This document shows, one piece after another, positions 47,401 through 59,358 of a DNA stretch of 64,000 nucleotides. The notes below the pieces were generated by a model. That model was not told the origin of the DNA. It ran no database searches and saw nothing but the letters and a program-made list of their open reading frames with translations. This DNA is from Bagarius yarrelli (Eukaryota > Chordata > Actinopteri > Siluriformes > Sisoridae): the NCBI GenBank assembly GCA_005784505.1, contig VCAZ01000008.1, positions 5,691,763 through 5,755,762 of the forward strand, read 5' to 3'. The stretch's first letter is position 1; every line of letters begins with the position of its first letter. A program made the position numbers and the translations under genes.

Positions 47401-48430
47401 TCATACATTTTTCTGTAGTGTTTATCCTCCACAGATTTGCAGGAAATATGAAGTATACCCTAGAAGACATAGGACACACTGGACACAGTGTTGATCTATT
47501 ATTAAATGTACATTTAGTGTTATGATCCTATCCCAGGTGTCATCACTCCACACCAACACTTAATACTTTCTCTTTATTACTTAAAATGTTATATGTTTAA
47601 GTCTATGCGCTCTGTAATTTGCTGTTATGCAAATTCAGTAGGCATAAATAGCTCCCCAAATTAACTTAGCTATAAGCTAAGCTATAAACTATAGAAAAAG
47701 TCTTTTTAAGGTAAATGGCTATATGTAATATGGGCTATTTAAGTTTTAATCCTGTCTTGTGCCATAAAGTGTGTATTTCTTCGCCTTGCTCTCTGGGTGA
47801 TCTTTATGCAAATACAGAATACAGCTTGACTAAAACCAGTAGAAAGGACATGCATAAAAATGTGTTCATCTTTAGAAGGTTTTACAGGTAACAATCTCCA
47901 ACAGCAATATACAAAAATAATGACAATGAATCAAATATGAGATGTCATAAAAGAAAAAAAACCTTATTTTTTCCATGCTATATCCAGAAAATGCCTTACC
48001 ATGACATAACATGTGACCTCACAGCATGATATGATGTGTGTACAACCTGTTTCAACAAAATAAGTGATTCAGATCCACATGTTTGTTTGGATCTTGTGTT
48101 TAACAGCTGCATTTTAAAATGTGTGACTCTTTTTGTTTTTGTTTTTTGTACGAATTAAATCAAGAGCATAGCAAAACATCACTCCTCCCCCTGTCTCCTG
48201 TGTTCTCCTGTGAGGCCGGAGATGCTACGCTTCGCTAGGCAGCGAGGCTGGACTTCAGCCATCTCTTCAGTGCTTTCATGATTTGCATGGCTATCTAGAC
48301 GTCACAGCACCACAATGGGTCAGACATGCGTCAGCACCCGTTTGCTTTTTTACACAACACACACACATACATTTTCCCTCCCCCACCAGTCTCAGGCTCC
48401 AACAACAATCTGCATCCCAAAGGATCTTTG
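47401..48430. other. Non-genic spacer
   Basis: No gene was recognised. A balanced-composition stretch at about 48185-48300 is unassigned. Confidence 0.4.

Positions 48431-48434
<4 letters not shown>

Positions 48435-48468
<34 letters not shown>
48435..48468. repeat. (CT)n microsatellite
   Basis: CT run of about 34 bp. Confidence 0.95.
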
Positions 48469-48469
<1 letters not shown>

Positions 48470-48471
<2 letters not shown>

Positions 48472-49900
48472 GAAGCCACCCTTCCCCCTTCCGCTCTTCT
48501 GTTCCCATGAGACCGGAATGAAGTTTAAAGCTGTCGCCATCAAAGAAAACACAAGTCTTCAGCTCCATGCATGGGCAAGCGTGTAGGGCTAAACAAATGA
48601 GTGCACATGACAACAGACAGGCATGTGTGACACAAGCAAAGACATGGGAATTACACATACCATAAATAGCTTCAATCATCTCAAATGCACTTTCAGGAAT
48701 TTTAAAATGTTAAACAACGTCTTTGGTTGCCAGCTATGCATTTTATCCTAACCTTTAGACTTTAGAGTGTAAAAATCACTCGAGGTTAAAAAAGCTTGCC
48801 TCGTGTTCATTTATGTATGTGGGATAACATACGGAAACTTATAGTATAGTATTTACTTATAGTAAAAAGGAAAACAGATGTTAGAACAATTTATATAAAG
48901 ATAAATGAATAAAAATATGTAGGTCTGCTGCTTTATGTGATGTGGGTGCCTGACCCTGATGCATGTCTCTGGCATTGTGACTCACCTGAGGCACTCGTGA
49001 TGCTGTTGTTGTGGATGGTGTCATAACGATTCTGTAAATATTGCCTCACCCCTGCTTCAAAGCAGGGTCTCATAGGAACTGCTGCTGTAATCCTAATCAC
49101 TGTGACAATCATATAATGCATAAAATCCTTTCAATACATTTAGTGTTCATTTGATTTAATAGAATATCATTGTGGAGCAGCGAGGATTAATAATCCTGAT
49201 AATCTGGTGTCATGCAGAAGAGGTTTATTTTTCCGTCTGGTTCCTTTCAAGGATTTATAACATATGCAGGTCAACAGCTTGTTTAATTAAATTATAATTG
49301 AAAATAACGTATTCTAAATCTAAACGGTTTCACAAAACCCTCTATTTAAATGCAGGAGAAGCTTAACGCTATGGAACGCTATTCCTTTTACACTCCTCCT
49401 TATTCAGAACCAGGATGTACTCTATTGCTATATATATGGTCACAAATATAAGTAGTTTTTAGTAGCTAGTTTTGCATAGCTTAACCTTTAGACTGATGGC
49501 AATGTCTGGATTCCATAATAGCTTTTATTGTCTTATAATATAATATAATATAATTATGTAATATTCATGTTCCTACAAAAAACAGACTGGTGTGAAACCG
49601 TAAGTCATTTATTTACAAGTTCCATTGCAGTTTCTTTTAAAGAAAGCATCACGATGGCTTTGTTTTAAAGCAGACCATTAAAAAATTTCCAATATTGTAT
49701 TCCATTTGCATTAGATGTTTGTTGCCATGGCCCCTGAGACTGCAACTACCGTGTGACAAACAAAATATAAACTAGCTAAAAAGTCATAGGCATAGACATA
49801 GAAGCTACTGTATATATTGTACATGTGTGAATCTGATGTATAAGATACAGAGGTATCTTTATCTTTTAAAACTCTATTTACTTGTATACATAGGTAGGGT
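48470..49900. other. Non-genic spacer
   Basis: No gene was recognised. It contains a GGATTA-A-TAATCC inverted homeodomain-type site at 49184-49196, and a TATAATA run at about 49536-49556. Confidence 0.4.
49184..49196. promoter_or_regulatory. Inverted pair of TAATCC homeodomain-type sites
   Basis: GGATTA, one A, TAATCC form a perfect inverted pair, the spacing class expected for two K50 (Otx/Pitx-type) homeodomains. It lies in a short non-repeat stretch that also has ATTAAATTATAATT. Motif only. Confidence 0.25.
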
Positions 49901-49904
49901 AACT

Positions 49905-50330
49905 GAGAAGGGCAAAACTAAATAACAAATCTGAAAATAAAATAAAACTGTAAAACCAAAACAAGAATTTTACAAATCTGAAAACAAAATTAAAATTCTA
50001 AAAACACAACGACAATACAGAAAAACAAAATAACAAAAATCCGAAAACATAAAGACAATTTATAAAAAAAAAAAAAAAAATCTGAAAAATTAAAACACAA
50101 CGACGGTATAGAAAACAAAATTATGATCCAAAAACACAACCAATTTTCAAAAAACACAAAAACAAATCTAAAAATAAATTCGAAAACACAACAAAAATTC
50201 ACTAAACAAAAATAATAAATCTAAAAAACAATACAAACAAATTACAAAACAAAATAACAAATCCAAAAAAACACCACAACGATTTTTAAAAACCATTAAC
50301 AATTCGGACAAACCAAAAAAAACGTAGTTA
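49905..50330. repeat. A-rich degenerate tandem array (AAAACACAACGAC-type units)
   Basis: About 420 bp of short degenerate units around AAATCTGAAAACAAAATTAA and AAAAACACAACGAC, roughly 20-24 bp in period by eye. It ends immediately beside the left arm of the inverted repeat at 50333. The minus ORFs here are low complexity. Confidence 0.7.
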
Positions 50331-50332
50331 TA

Positions 50333-50678
50333 GTTGGCGAATGGAATTCTTACCGCTAATTGGACAAGACATCTGTCAATCAAGATATACAGCAGACTGC
50401 TGCAGTGAAAAGTGAATTTTTGGTGTATGAGGGTTTAAAAATGTATTGTCTTTATTGTGGATTAAAATATTTTTTGCAGTTCATTTGGCAAAAATCTTGG
50501 GGTTGTAAGTAAAAGAGGGAATGGTCAATGAACAATTTTAATAGAATTGTCATAGGCTAAATCACTATAACATTTCTTCTATTTACATTAACTGGAAATA
50601 GAATAATGTATAAGATTCCTGCATATCTTGATTGACAGATGTCTCGTCCAATTAGCGGTAAGAATTCTATTCGCGAAC
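50333..50678. mobile_element. Foldback-like element with 57-bp inverted arms
   Basis: Arms at 50333-50389 and 50622-50678 are inverted copies with 4 mismatches by eye. Shared words are CTTACCGCTAATTGGAC and GACATCTGTCAATCAAGATA (left) and their reverse at right. The 232-bp interior has no ORF of note. Similarity continues weakly outward into AAAA-rich sequence on both sides. Superfamily unknown. Confidence 0.75.
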
Positions 50679-51299
50679 TGTACGTACCTTTTCCTGTTTT
50701 TGGATTTTCTTTTTTTTTTTTTCGGCCACCGTATATAAGAAATATGCTATAGAAACTCAACAGGCTGTACATTATAATGTAAAATATTCTTTTAAAATGC
50801 TTCATTACACACACACAAGTATAAATAAGACAATTCTGTCTGTGTTAAAGCAAAATATTATGGGTATAACACCATCATTCATGGCCAACCTGACTGCTTT
50901 GGTACCAGAGCACACCTAAAACATTAGGCAGAATCAATATGTGATGCTACGAGTGAGTAATTTTTATTAAGTGGCGGTACATTGTCTGTGAAACCAACGC
51001 CTCCGATGAAACAAAATAACTGGCTGATTAAAATGCATGCTTAGTCAGGGGGGGGGGTTAGTCAGTCAGAAGCTGTAGGGCTAAAATAGGAATGCGTGAC
51101 TGTGAGTGGATGTGCACATTCGTCTGCATATGATCTGTGTACGTAATGCAGTGTGTCGCTAGAGAGGCAGACGAAAGCCTTGTGTCCTTGGTACTTGAAA
51201 TAATTGGTTCTACATGACGTAGTTGATGTAGTGGATCCTCAATGATCCTTTTGAATAATTAAAAAAAGTAATTTCTGACTCACATGTACACAACTCAAG
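50679..51299. other. Non-genic spacer
   Basis: No gene was recognised; poly-T at about 50709-50722 and a poly-G run at about 51050-51057. Confidence 0.4.
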
Positions 51300-51835
51300 A
51301 TCTGGACTTTAAACACAGTCTAAACACAGACTTCCTTATTAAACATTGAATAGATTTTAAAATCTTGCTAATTATGTTTAAAGCTCTAAATGCTTTAGCA
51401 CTTCAGTGTTTGAGTGAGCTCTTATACTATCATAGTCCCCCATATCCGCTGCATTCTTAAAACTGATAATATCTATAATATCTAAAACAACAAAATCAAC
51501 CGCAGGCAGCAGATCCTTTTCTTATTTAGTGTCCAAACTCTGGAATAATTTACCTAACACTGTTCGGGAGGCAGACACACACTGTCTGTTTAAAACTAGA
51601 TCTTTAACCTGGCTTACACGTAACACACTTACACATTTTCATCATCCAAATCTGTTAAAGGATTGTTAGGCTGCAATAATCAGGTCAACCGGGAACAGCA
51701 CCAATAACACACAACGTATTTGTCTATCAAAGGTAGAACGAAATCTATGCTAATATAAGTCTGTTTCTTTCCTATTCCGAGCTTACCGTCGCCACCAGAT
51801 CCAGTCTGTATCCAGCCCATTTGGCGGATTGTCAA
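51300..51835 (+). pseudogene. Rex1-like LINE relic (C-terminal reverse transcriptase and 3' UTR)
   Basis: Sense frames give SYLVSKLWNNLPNTVREA and FKTRSLTWLTRNTL, the C-terminal tail of Rex1-type non-LTR reverse transcriptases, preceded by ATTATGTTTAAAGCTCTAAA. The 3' part contains AGGCTGCAATAATCAGGTCA and CAGATCCAGTCTGTATCCAG. Frames are broken and the polymerase core is absent. Confidence 0.75.
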
Positions 51836-52209
51836 AGAGACAATAATCCCCAGTGGCAGTTTACCAGCGATGAACTTATCTTCCAGGCGGCTATTCAGAC
51901 AAGACCATGCAATCAGTGACTTAAAATGAATTGATGTATTTTCAGGTAACAACAACAAGGTAATGGTATAGAGCACAGAAGTGCATTTGTTATAAGAAGC
52001 CATGTTTTGACACTGCCATCTCTAATAGTCAAAAACAGCTTTGCTATCAGACAAAGAGATGGCCTACCTCTTCTCTCTGCCACTCACTAGCCAATCGTAG
52101 CCATGGGTAAGCATCTGTTTGCATTAAAAAGTGTTGGCATGTGTTGGCATGTGCTAGCATTTATAATTCCTGGTTGAGAGAAAAATGTTAGCTAGTGGAT
52201 AGTATTTGG
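51836..52209. other. Unassigned sequence, possibly part of another repeat
   Basis: Abrupt end of the LINE similarity at about 51836. The minus ORF of 107 codons spanning the junction has no family features. TCCCCAGTGGCAG and CAATCGTAGCCATGGG hint at a MITE, not assigned. Confidence 0.3.
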
Positions 52210-52665
52210 GAGAAATAAACAACTTAGAAGGGAAAAAGGATGTAGTATGAGTATGGATAGAGTATGCAACGAAAGTAGTCCGAATACTTAGTATGCGAAA
52301 TATACAGAAAGTTTAGTATACTGCAGGTGAAAAGTTACAGGATGTTCTACTACTTTCGTCTGGCATTTCGAAGTATGCACACAGGAGACACCCTGTCATA
52401 TTCGGACATGGCTGAGAAACAGCACCCTTTATGTTTTAAGTAAGTGATTAAATTGCACTCGTTTAAACATCATTTAAGTAAACATTATGCAACTGTAGAT
52501 TGGTGCCGCTGTGATGTTGTGTGTCATGTGACAATATCAACATTGACTTAGTCTAAATTTTAGTCATACTACCCAAAACCATACTATACAGAATGTACCT
52601 TTAAACGGTCTGAAAGTATGTACTAACTCAAATGCAGAACCAATTAAATAGTATGTGATTTCAGA
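52210..52665. mobile_element. MITE of the TAGTATGTGATTTCAGACC family, copy with both ends
   Basis: The right end TAGTATGTGATTTCAGACC is the reverse of the CCGAAATCACATACTA start at 63.74 kb. The left part has GTATGAGTATGGATAG, AGTATGCAACGAAAGTAGTC and GTATGCGAAATATACAG. It contains CATTTCGAAGTATGCAC and CATACTATACAGAATGTAC. Non-coding. Confidence 0.55.
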
Positions 52666-53276
52666 CCTTGCCTTTGTGTTTTATTCATGTCTTTGTCTGC
52701 AGCCCTGTCATGTAATTGGTTCCATCTTTAATAATCTCTATTGTTCCCAGGTATTTTTCCTGTTTAGTTAATTAGGCCATCTCAGTTAATTGGGTATATA
52801 AATCTTTGTGTTTTAGACAGTCTTGGTCCTGTACCTGGTAATGACATTTCAAATACCATGCTACTGCTAATTTGCTAACAAACTGAGGACTAGTATAATA
52901 TTTGTTCAATCTTTTAAGCTAATCTACCTACTTTATCATTTCGTAATGTTTTTGTATTCTAACAATGAAATAACTGTCACTCAACACCAACAAATGGAAC
53001 TTTGATTAATTGATTGCTACTAAGACACAAAACATCCAGTTTTTGTGCATGGGATGTGGGTTGGGGCATGAGGGTAGTAAGGGGTTTCAACCTAATTGAG
53101 GGAGGCGTTCATCCAGAATAGGCTGAGAAGTACTTTTACTTATTTCTATGATATATAGGAGATGGTACAGTATATTCTGCAGGCTCAAGAGCTAGTTTAT
53201 CGGATAGAATCTATCCAATATAATGTTAGATTAGTTATGCAAAATTGCAAAGGTTTGGGTTAGAGATTTAATGTGT

Positions 53277-53281
<5 letters not shown>
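52666..53281. other. Non-genic spacer
   Basis: No gene or clear repeat was recognised. Confidence 0.4.
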
Positions 53282-53343
<62 letters not shown>

Positions 53344-53344
53344 T
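53282..53344. repeat. (TA)n microsatellite
   Basis: About 53 bp of pure TA followed by an interrupted continuation. Confidence 0.95.
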
Positions 53345-53724
53345 ATTCCGTGACCACAGATCAAACAAGAATAAAGTAATTAGCAATCTTGGATATAAAA
53401 CTATTTACATAATATTTCATATCAGGGCCACATATAACATTTTGCACTCTCCAGCAAATCTACAACTCTGACGTGAATAAGACCCAGCATGTCCCCTGTG
53501 CATAGTCTCATCAACACTTGTAACACATCTTGGTGGGCTATAAGATCTCACTGACCCGAGGGAGATACACCTGGTGGCACAATCAAGTGTTGAAATAACC
53601 AGATAATATCCAGATAACCTAATAACTAGACTAGCCACCCAAAGCAATTGACCTTCATCCCAAAAGGAGAGATGAAGCAGGCCCTGAGATTCGGGTTTAT
53701 TAAATGTAGTCCGGGGATGGGGAA

Positions 53725-54080
53725 AAACGAGTCAACTTGCGCCAAAGACTCCCTTTTTTTTTATCAACATTTGCTGTAACCAACATGTGACCAGACCTAT
53801 TTTCTAACTTCTGCTGTCGTGTCTTCATTATTAAGCGAACTGTCCCCGGAGAAGACGCCATCGATGAATCGATGCCACTCTGGGGGCAGAAGCAAAGGAA
53901 AGGGGCTGGAGCGTAAAGGTGTGTCCAGTGGAGTTAAGCTGCAGAAGCCTTGCTGCCAATTCTACTACAAGTCTGCTGAAGGAAGTGGGCATCAGAGGGG
54001 GTGTCCACAGGAAGACCATCAAATAACTCTCAACAGTCACTGAAAAGAGCAGACATTGGTTAAGGATACAAAGAAAGGAG
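53725..54080 (+). pseudogene. Retroelement ORF relic (non-LTR C-terminal region)
   Basis: In one + frame from about 53872 the translation contains KERGWSVKVCPVELSCRSLA, STTSLLKEVGIRG and KTIK followed by a stop, then SRHWLRIQRKE. This GW..K..PVEVGCRG / LLK.VGIRG pattern is the C-terminal region encoded by fish non-LTR elements downstream of the polymerase. Stop codons and lack of upstream domains mark it as dead. The longest open frame here (53819-54043) is a different frame and is not the retroelement reading. Confidence 0.65.
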
Positions 54081-55029
54081 ATTTAAAGTATGGTGAGTAA
54101 ACTCGATCCTTGCTCATCAGGTGTATTTTAAAACTCAAACACTACTGCTTTGGTAAAAGATTTAGAAACTGGCCTAAAATACTAACAAAATGCAAGTAAA
54201 TACTAAGATTGGTGTGGCAGAAGGCACAAGTGCCACAGTGACTCATCCACTGCTGCCTGTCAGACACGACTCTGTTTGCTAATGGGTACACAGGAAGTCA
54301 ATAACAGCGACACATACACGCTGCAGGGATATCTATAGGTGTAATATCCACCTGTAGTGAACAAAAAGCACCGGTAGACATGACATAATCTAGGGTGCTG
54401 CAATTCACAGGTATTACGCTTCTCACACCTTGTGAATCAATGACTCACGAAGTGAGCCAGTGACGGCAAGAGGAATGTTTTCAACACGATATAATACTCA
54501 TGCTGACTCAGGTCTTTCTGCAGGGTAATATCTCGAAGAAAGCAGCTGCATTACTCAGAGAATCGTAAATAAATCAGTTGAGACATGTCTCCTGTTCTTG
54601 GAAAAACATGTCTTGAGACATTCTAGAAGCATTTGGTACTAATAATAATGCTCAGAAACTCCTCTCAAACAAGTTCTGCGAATGTCAGGATGTTATTTAA
54701 TTGTGCGAGCGCTCAACACAGGGTTGCGGCATTGTGGTCGAGTGTGTGTATACAGGAAAAAACATGGGGACATCTTGTACAAGAAATGCAGTATAAGATT
54801 GTTATTCTAGGTTTTTGTGCCTCTTCTGTCTTACAGACAGACAGTCTTCAAACAAACATTGTCTACACATAACAAAATCTTATATGCTGTCTTTACATGG
54901 GAATACATTGTATAAACACACCTTGTATTATGTTGGAATTTACTACATGACCATAAATATATGAACACCTGGTTTCACACACATATTAGAATATTTTTTT
55001 TCTCAGGAAATATATTTTTTTTTTGCACA
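54081..55029. other. Non-genic spacer
   Basis: No gene was recognised. A scrap at 54945-54980 (TGACCATAAATATATGAACA) resembles the 5' end of the GGACACCTGACCAT family. Confidence 0.4.
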
Positions 55030-55187
55030 GGACTTTTATATATGCACCTTAAACATTCCATACATAAAACTGTACATTTTAACCTATTACTCATATTAGT
55101 CATTTTGTTAGATTTTGCTTTAATTGTATATACTACTGGAACCTGTGAATTTCCTACTGGGATGAATAAAGTATCTATCTATCTATC
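55030..55187 (+). mobile_element. LINE 3' end with (CTAT)n tail
   Basis: T-rich non-coding sequence, then ACTGGAACCTGTGAATTTCC, TACTGGGATGAATAAAGTAT and CTATCTATCTATCC. The GAATTTCC..TGGGAT.AATAAAGTATCTAT end is typical of fish L2/Maui-like LINE tails. 5'-truncated. Confidence 0.75.
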
Positions 55188-55820
55188 CATAAACATTTGC
55201 CACATGTGACGGTGGCACATGACATCAACTCAGGTGGACACCAACAGCGATATCTTAGCTTAGCGCAACTGTGTGTTTTAATATCTATTATTTTTGTTAA
55301 CTTAAAGCTTGTTTTGACTGTCAACAAATAAAAAAAATTAACACACTATTAGAAAAAAAAGAATATTTATAACTTAGCAATCAATGCTACATTTGCTTAG
55401 GCTACAATAAGGGCTTCCCTCTTTCATTTCTCCTCCTAAAGAGGGTGTTCTTTTTCCGACCTTTAAATATAGTTCATACAGCAAAATACGTAATAATCAT
55501 TTCGTCTTTCTCCATGTATTATTTCGCTGTTTTTACTTCCTTTTCCGGTCAGTAGGTCTACCTTGTGTTGTTTTGCCGTGTGGAAATGCAGATATCGAAT
55601 ACAGGTCAGTTTTTAAGGATGATGTAAGCAAGTCGTCAAAAAAAAAAAAAAAAATTAGATATAAACACAAAATTGGGTATTAAGATGTGCAGTATAAATA
55701 CTGCGCAATGCCCATCCGTATGTTACTATCTTTCATCCATATGTTTCATTCTCTTTTTCAAAACTGCTAGGAAGGTCACTCCTTTACAACCCTCACACAA
55801 AAAATGTTTTACTAAAATTC
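55188..55820. other. Non-genic AT-rich spacer
   Basis: No gene was recognised; poly-A at 55638-55654. Confidence 0.4.
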
Positions 55821-56003
55821 AGGAAAAACTGCCCTTATCCAGAATGACTTACATCCATCTCATTTGTCTAACCAAGCAGCTGAGGGTTAAAGGCCTTGCT
55901 CAGGGGCCAATTTGGGGGAGCTTGGGTTGGTTGTGCTGAGAATTGAAGCCACAATCTTCTGATCAGTAGTCCAACACCTTAACCACTAAGCTTCCACTTC
56001 CCA
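55821..56003 (-). mobile_element. tRNA-derived SINE, copy 7
   Basis: Near full-length antisense copy: TGCCCTTATCCAGAATGACT, AAAGGCCTTGCTCAGGGGCC and, in the head, GTCCAACACCTTAACCACTA. The B box is damaged (GAATTGAAGCC). Confidence 0.8.
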
Positions 56004-56450
56004 CTAGACAGGTGTCCTAGCATTATGTCATGATGGTATGTCTTCACAACACTGATACAGAAACTATAATTGTAGGTAACTTCACACTTAAGCTAGACAG
56101 ACATGAGCAATGTGTCTATCAGTTTTATACACACACATACACACGGGTGAACACACACATGGTTAGGTGCAAGAAAACCGTCGTCAACGTGTTGGCACAC
56201 CTGAATGTGATGTAAGCAACCGACTTACACATAAACAGTCAAATTTACACACACAAAGAAACTTACACACACGCTAATGACTAATGATTAAGCAGCTACA
56301 CCCTCCAGCCAGACTCACAAACGCTTGGGAAATCCAATATAGTGCTTTATTGCCCCCTGGTGGTAATAATAGTCTTGTCAGTCAACTTTATTTGTATTAA
56401 CTCAAAAGTCACTTTGGTTGAATTTATTGCACTGGAATCGGTATACTTTC

Positions 56451-56608
56451 AGGCATTTGGCAGACGCTCTCATCCAGAGCGACTTACATTTAGCTCATTT
56501 ATACAACTGAGCACTTGGGGGTTAAGCAGTGGTAACTTGGTGGTGCTGGGAATCAAACTCACAATCTTTGGGGTAGCAGTCCAATATCTTCACCACTGTG
56601 CTACCACA
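56451..56608 (-). mobile_element. tRNA-derived SINE, copy 8 (small body deletion)
   Basis: GGCATTTGGCAGACGCTCTC, CCAGAGCGACTTACATTTAG and TGGTGCTGGGAATCAAACTC. The GCCTTGCTCAGGGGCCC block is missing between GGGGGTTAA and GCAGTGG. Confidence 0.85.
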
Positions 56609-56739
56609 ATTAATGTATATTAATTTATAAACTGGATAAAAACATTTTTGTACCCTTTTTTAATAGTCATAGATCGTTATTTATTTTTTAGGGTTAATCT
56701 GCATACAGAGTATAGTATTAATGAGATTAGACGCTAACA

Positions 56740-56885
56740 TTGGATGAGGAGGACTGGGGTGCAGTCGGTCTCCAGTTTATCCTGAAGGTGTTCAGTGGGG
56801 TTGAGTCAGAGCCAGGGCTCTGTACAGGATACTCCAGTTCTTCTACTCCAACAAGAACACAGCATGTCTTAATGAAGCCCATGTA
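56740..56885 (+). mobile_element. GGACACCTGACCAT repeat family, internal fragment
   Basis: CAGTTTATCCTGAAGGTGTT, CAGTGGGGTTGAGTCAGAGC, GGCTCTGTACAGGATACTCC and TTCTTCTACTCCAACAAG correspond to the interior of the 33.9 kb copy. Confidence 0.65.
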
Positions 56886-57360
56886 CTTTGTCTTTGTTTG
56901 TCTTTGTTATGGATTTTGTTAGAAATGACATTAGATTAGGTGCTGATTTAAAATATTGAGATGATAATATAAAAAAGGGAATTTCATTTTAGAGTCTTCA
57001 CTTCCTTTTAATAATTATTTTTTAGTATTTTACAATTTATTTTTAAAGATTTGAATTATGGTTCATTACATGACATCATTACAACACAGATTCAGCCAAA
57101 CCTCAATTATTATTGTTACTATTGTGCATCAAACATGAGTACAGCTCTCCTAACAAAAGCATTAACATACAGTATGTGTCTGTAAGAGAAAAGTTTGAAA
57201 AGAGAATCTCTTGTGCTTGCAATGTTGCCAATTCAAGTACTAACCCAAATTCCAGTGAAGTTGAAGCAAAAACTGAAGTATGTAATTTTACTTACAAAAT
57301 CAGTTTTATTAGTTGAGTAAAAACAAATATAAAAAACCCTTTTGCCATTTTCATCCACAA
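56886..57360. other. Non-genic spacer
   Basis: No gene is supported. Confidence 0.4.
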
Positions 57361-57538
57361 CATTTGGCAGACGCCCTTATCCAGAGCGACTTACATTGAT
57401 CTCTTTTATACAACTGAGCAAAAAGGGGTTAAGGGCCTTGCTCAGGGGCCCAGCAGTGGTAGCTTGGTGGTGCTGGGAATCAAACCCACAATCTTCAGGC
57501 TGGAAATCCAACAATTTAACCATGAGACACCAATTCAT
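57361..57538 (-). mobile_element. tRNA-derived SINE, copy 9 (best antisense copy)
   Basis: CATTTGGCAGACGCCCTTAT, CAGAGCGACTTACATTGATC, AAGGGCCTTGCTCAGGGGCC, GTGGTGCTGGGAATCAAACC and a head with TTTAACCATGAGACACC. All segments of the family are present. Confidence 0.88.
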
Positions 57539-58107
57539 CTATTACTTTTTTTTTTAACTTTTGCAACTTATTATTTTTTATTTTTGTAGCATTTTAATAG
57601 CAACAATCAGAGAAAAAACTCAATGAAACCCTGAAGGAACAGACTTGAATCTACTAAAATGAGCTGTCCTGCTCACACCCCCAACCCCTCACCCCCGCCT
57701 ACACTGTAATCTCCCAGTGTACTGTTCTAACAGGACTGCAGGGTGTCTTGACTCATCTCCGCAGTATTGTTAAGCTCAAAGGCTGATGTCAGGGATAGCA
57801 GAACAGTTAAAAGTCTCATCTTTTACTTCTTTTGGTGTTTGTCTGTGTGTTGTGTCTATGTCCCAATCTGTGTCTATTTTGTTATCTCATCTATGCAATT
57901 TGGATTTTGTGCAAATAGGTGTGTGTGTGTTTTCTGCATTACAAAGGCACCTTTTGCCTGTGGCAGGATTTTATTTACATTGACACAGATCAGGTCATGA
58001 CATACAACAACTCAGGTAAAGAGGATACAGTACCTTAAGCACCTTGCTCTCAATTTTAACAGGCACATATACTAACAAACAAAAAATCACAAATAATTCA
58101 AACTTTG
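57539..58107. other. Non-genic spacer
   Basis: No gene was recognised. Confidence 0.4.
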
Positions 58108-58163
58108 TATATAATATAAATATAATATAATATAATATAATATAATATAATATAATATAATAT
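58108..58163. repeat. (TATAA)n pentanucleotide array
   Basis: About ten TATAA units in a row. It gives rise to a Tyr-Ile-rich minus ORF that is not a gene. Confidence 0.92.
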
Positions 58164-59358
58164 AGATACATTCTACAAGAGCAGAAATTGGCTTTCACTT
58201 AACTTCTATTCAATTAGCGACCAAATAAATGGATAGAGCAAGAACACTTATGAAATAAAACCAGGCTAGACCTCCTGGGAAATCTTACCTCGGGTAATAA
58301 TGTCAAAGGACATTAAGATACTTTCCATCCCTGCTTATATCAGCTTTAACAGAAAATCATCACCTCATTTAACAAGAGAGCCGATTCTCTTCTTATAAAA
58401 AAAGAGTTGAACACTAATCACTTCGGCACCGAAAAAAAGAGTCAAATGAATGTACAAAAGCGAAAAACGAGTAAAACGGCTACACACTACAAAAAAGATT
58501 AGTTTGAAAAAATAAAATAAAATTTTTGTCTTAAAGAAGAGACACCTGAAAATGAGTCAAGCCTAAAGTGAAAAAAAATGGGATTAGAAAGAATTTAAAA
58601 AATTTTAATTCAACATTTTCAATTTATAACCATAACATAGTAGCTTTCGTTATCACTTACATTCTGACTTTATTAAACATTCTGACTTTTTTGATTGATT
58701 CTGCATTAATCTGTCTTGTTTCTGCCTCTGGAAGCTCGTAAGGTAACTAGCGTTGTAGCATCACTAAAAAAATGGATATTGCAGTGCTGTTTGTCCTGAT
58801 GACTTTCCCAGTGCAGAAACATCCGGACCAACTGATACTAATACTTTTGCTGAAAATGTTAACCATCTCCTTACAAAAACTTGACTGTAATCAGTAATTT
58901 CATAAAGATGTAGAAAATCTCATTAAAATGTTCTCCATTGCATGTTTAGCTCATCATTGTTCTATTAACACACTTCAATTCTTATTATTTCTATACACAT
59001 TTTTAACATACTTTTTTTAAATGTTGTGTAATTATTTATATGTACAGTAAAGAGGAAATGGCTGTGACATTTTATCTGCAAGTCATTTACCATATAAGTG
59101 TAGGGTTCATGATACATTTTTGGTGATCTGTTAATTATTAGGCTTGGGTTATGCCACATGTTGCTGTAAAAGAGTTAAATGTCTATAGAAGAAATAACGA
59201 ATTAAAAGGAGCACACGGCAGCTATGGTCAGTAATGATTTCCTGTAAAATTTCTTGATTATTCCATTTGACACTTCATCAGTGTTGTGGTACACGATTAT
59301 ATATTAAAGAGATATTTCCAGGTTCATTAATGCCAGACATTTTTATAAAATCTAGATA
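58164..59358. other. Non-genic AT-rich spacer
   Basis: No gene or clear repeat was recognised. Confidence 0.4.

Noticed and set aside
49905..50330. CRISPR-like array
   Set aside because: Units are degenerate, A-rich and without unique spacers of constant length; the host is a vertebrate.
53819..54043. 74-codon basic, cysteine-containing ORF that resembled a secreted peptide precursor
   Set aside because: No signal peptide, and another frame of the same DNA carries a clear retroelement reading (GWSVKVCPVE..., LLKEVGIRG), so this ORF is a shadow.
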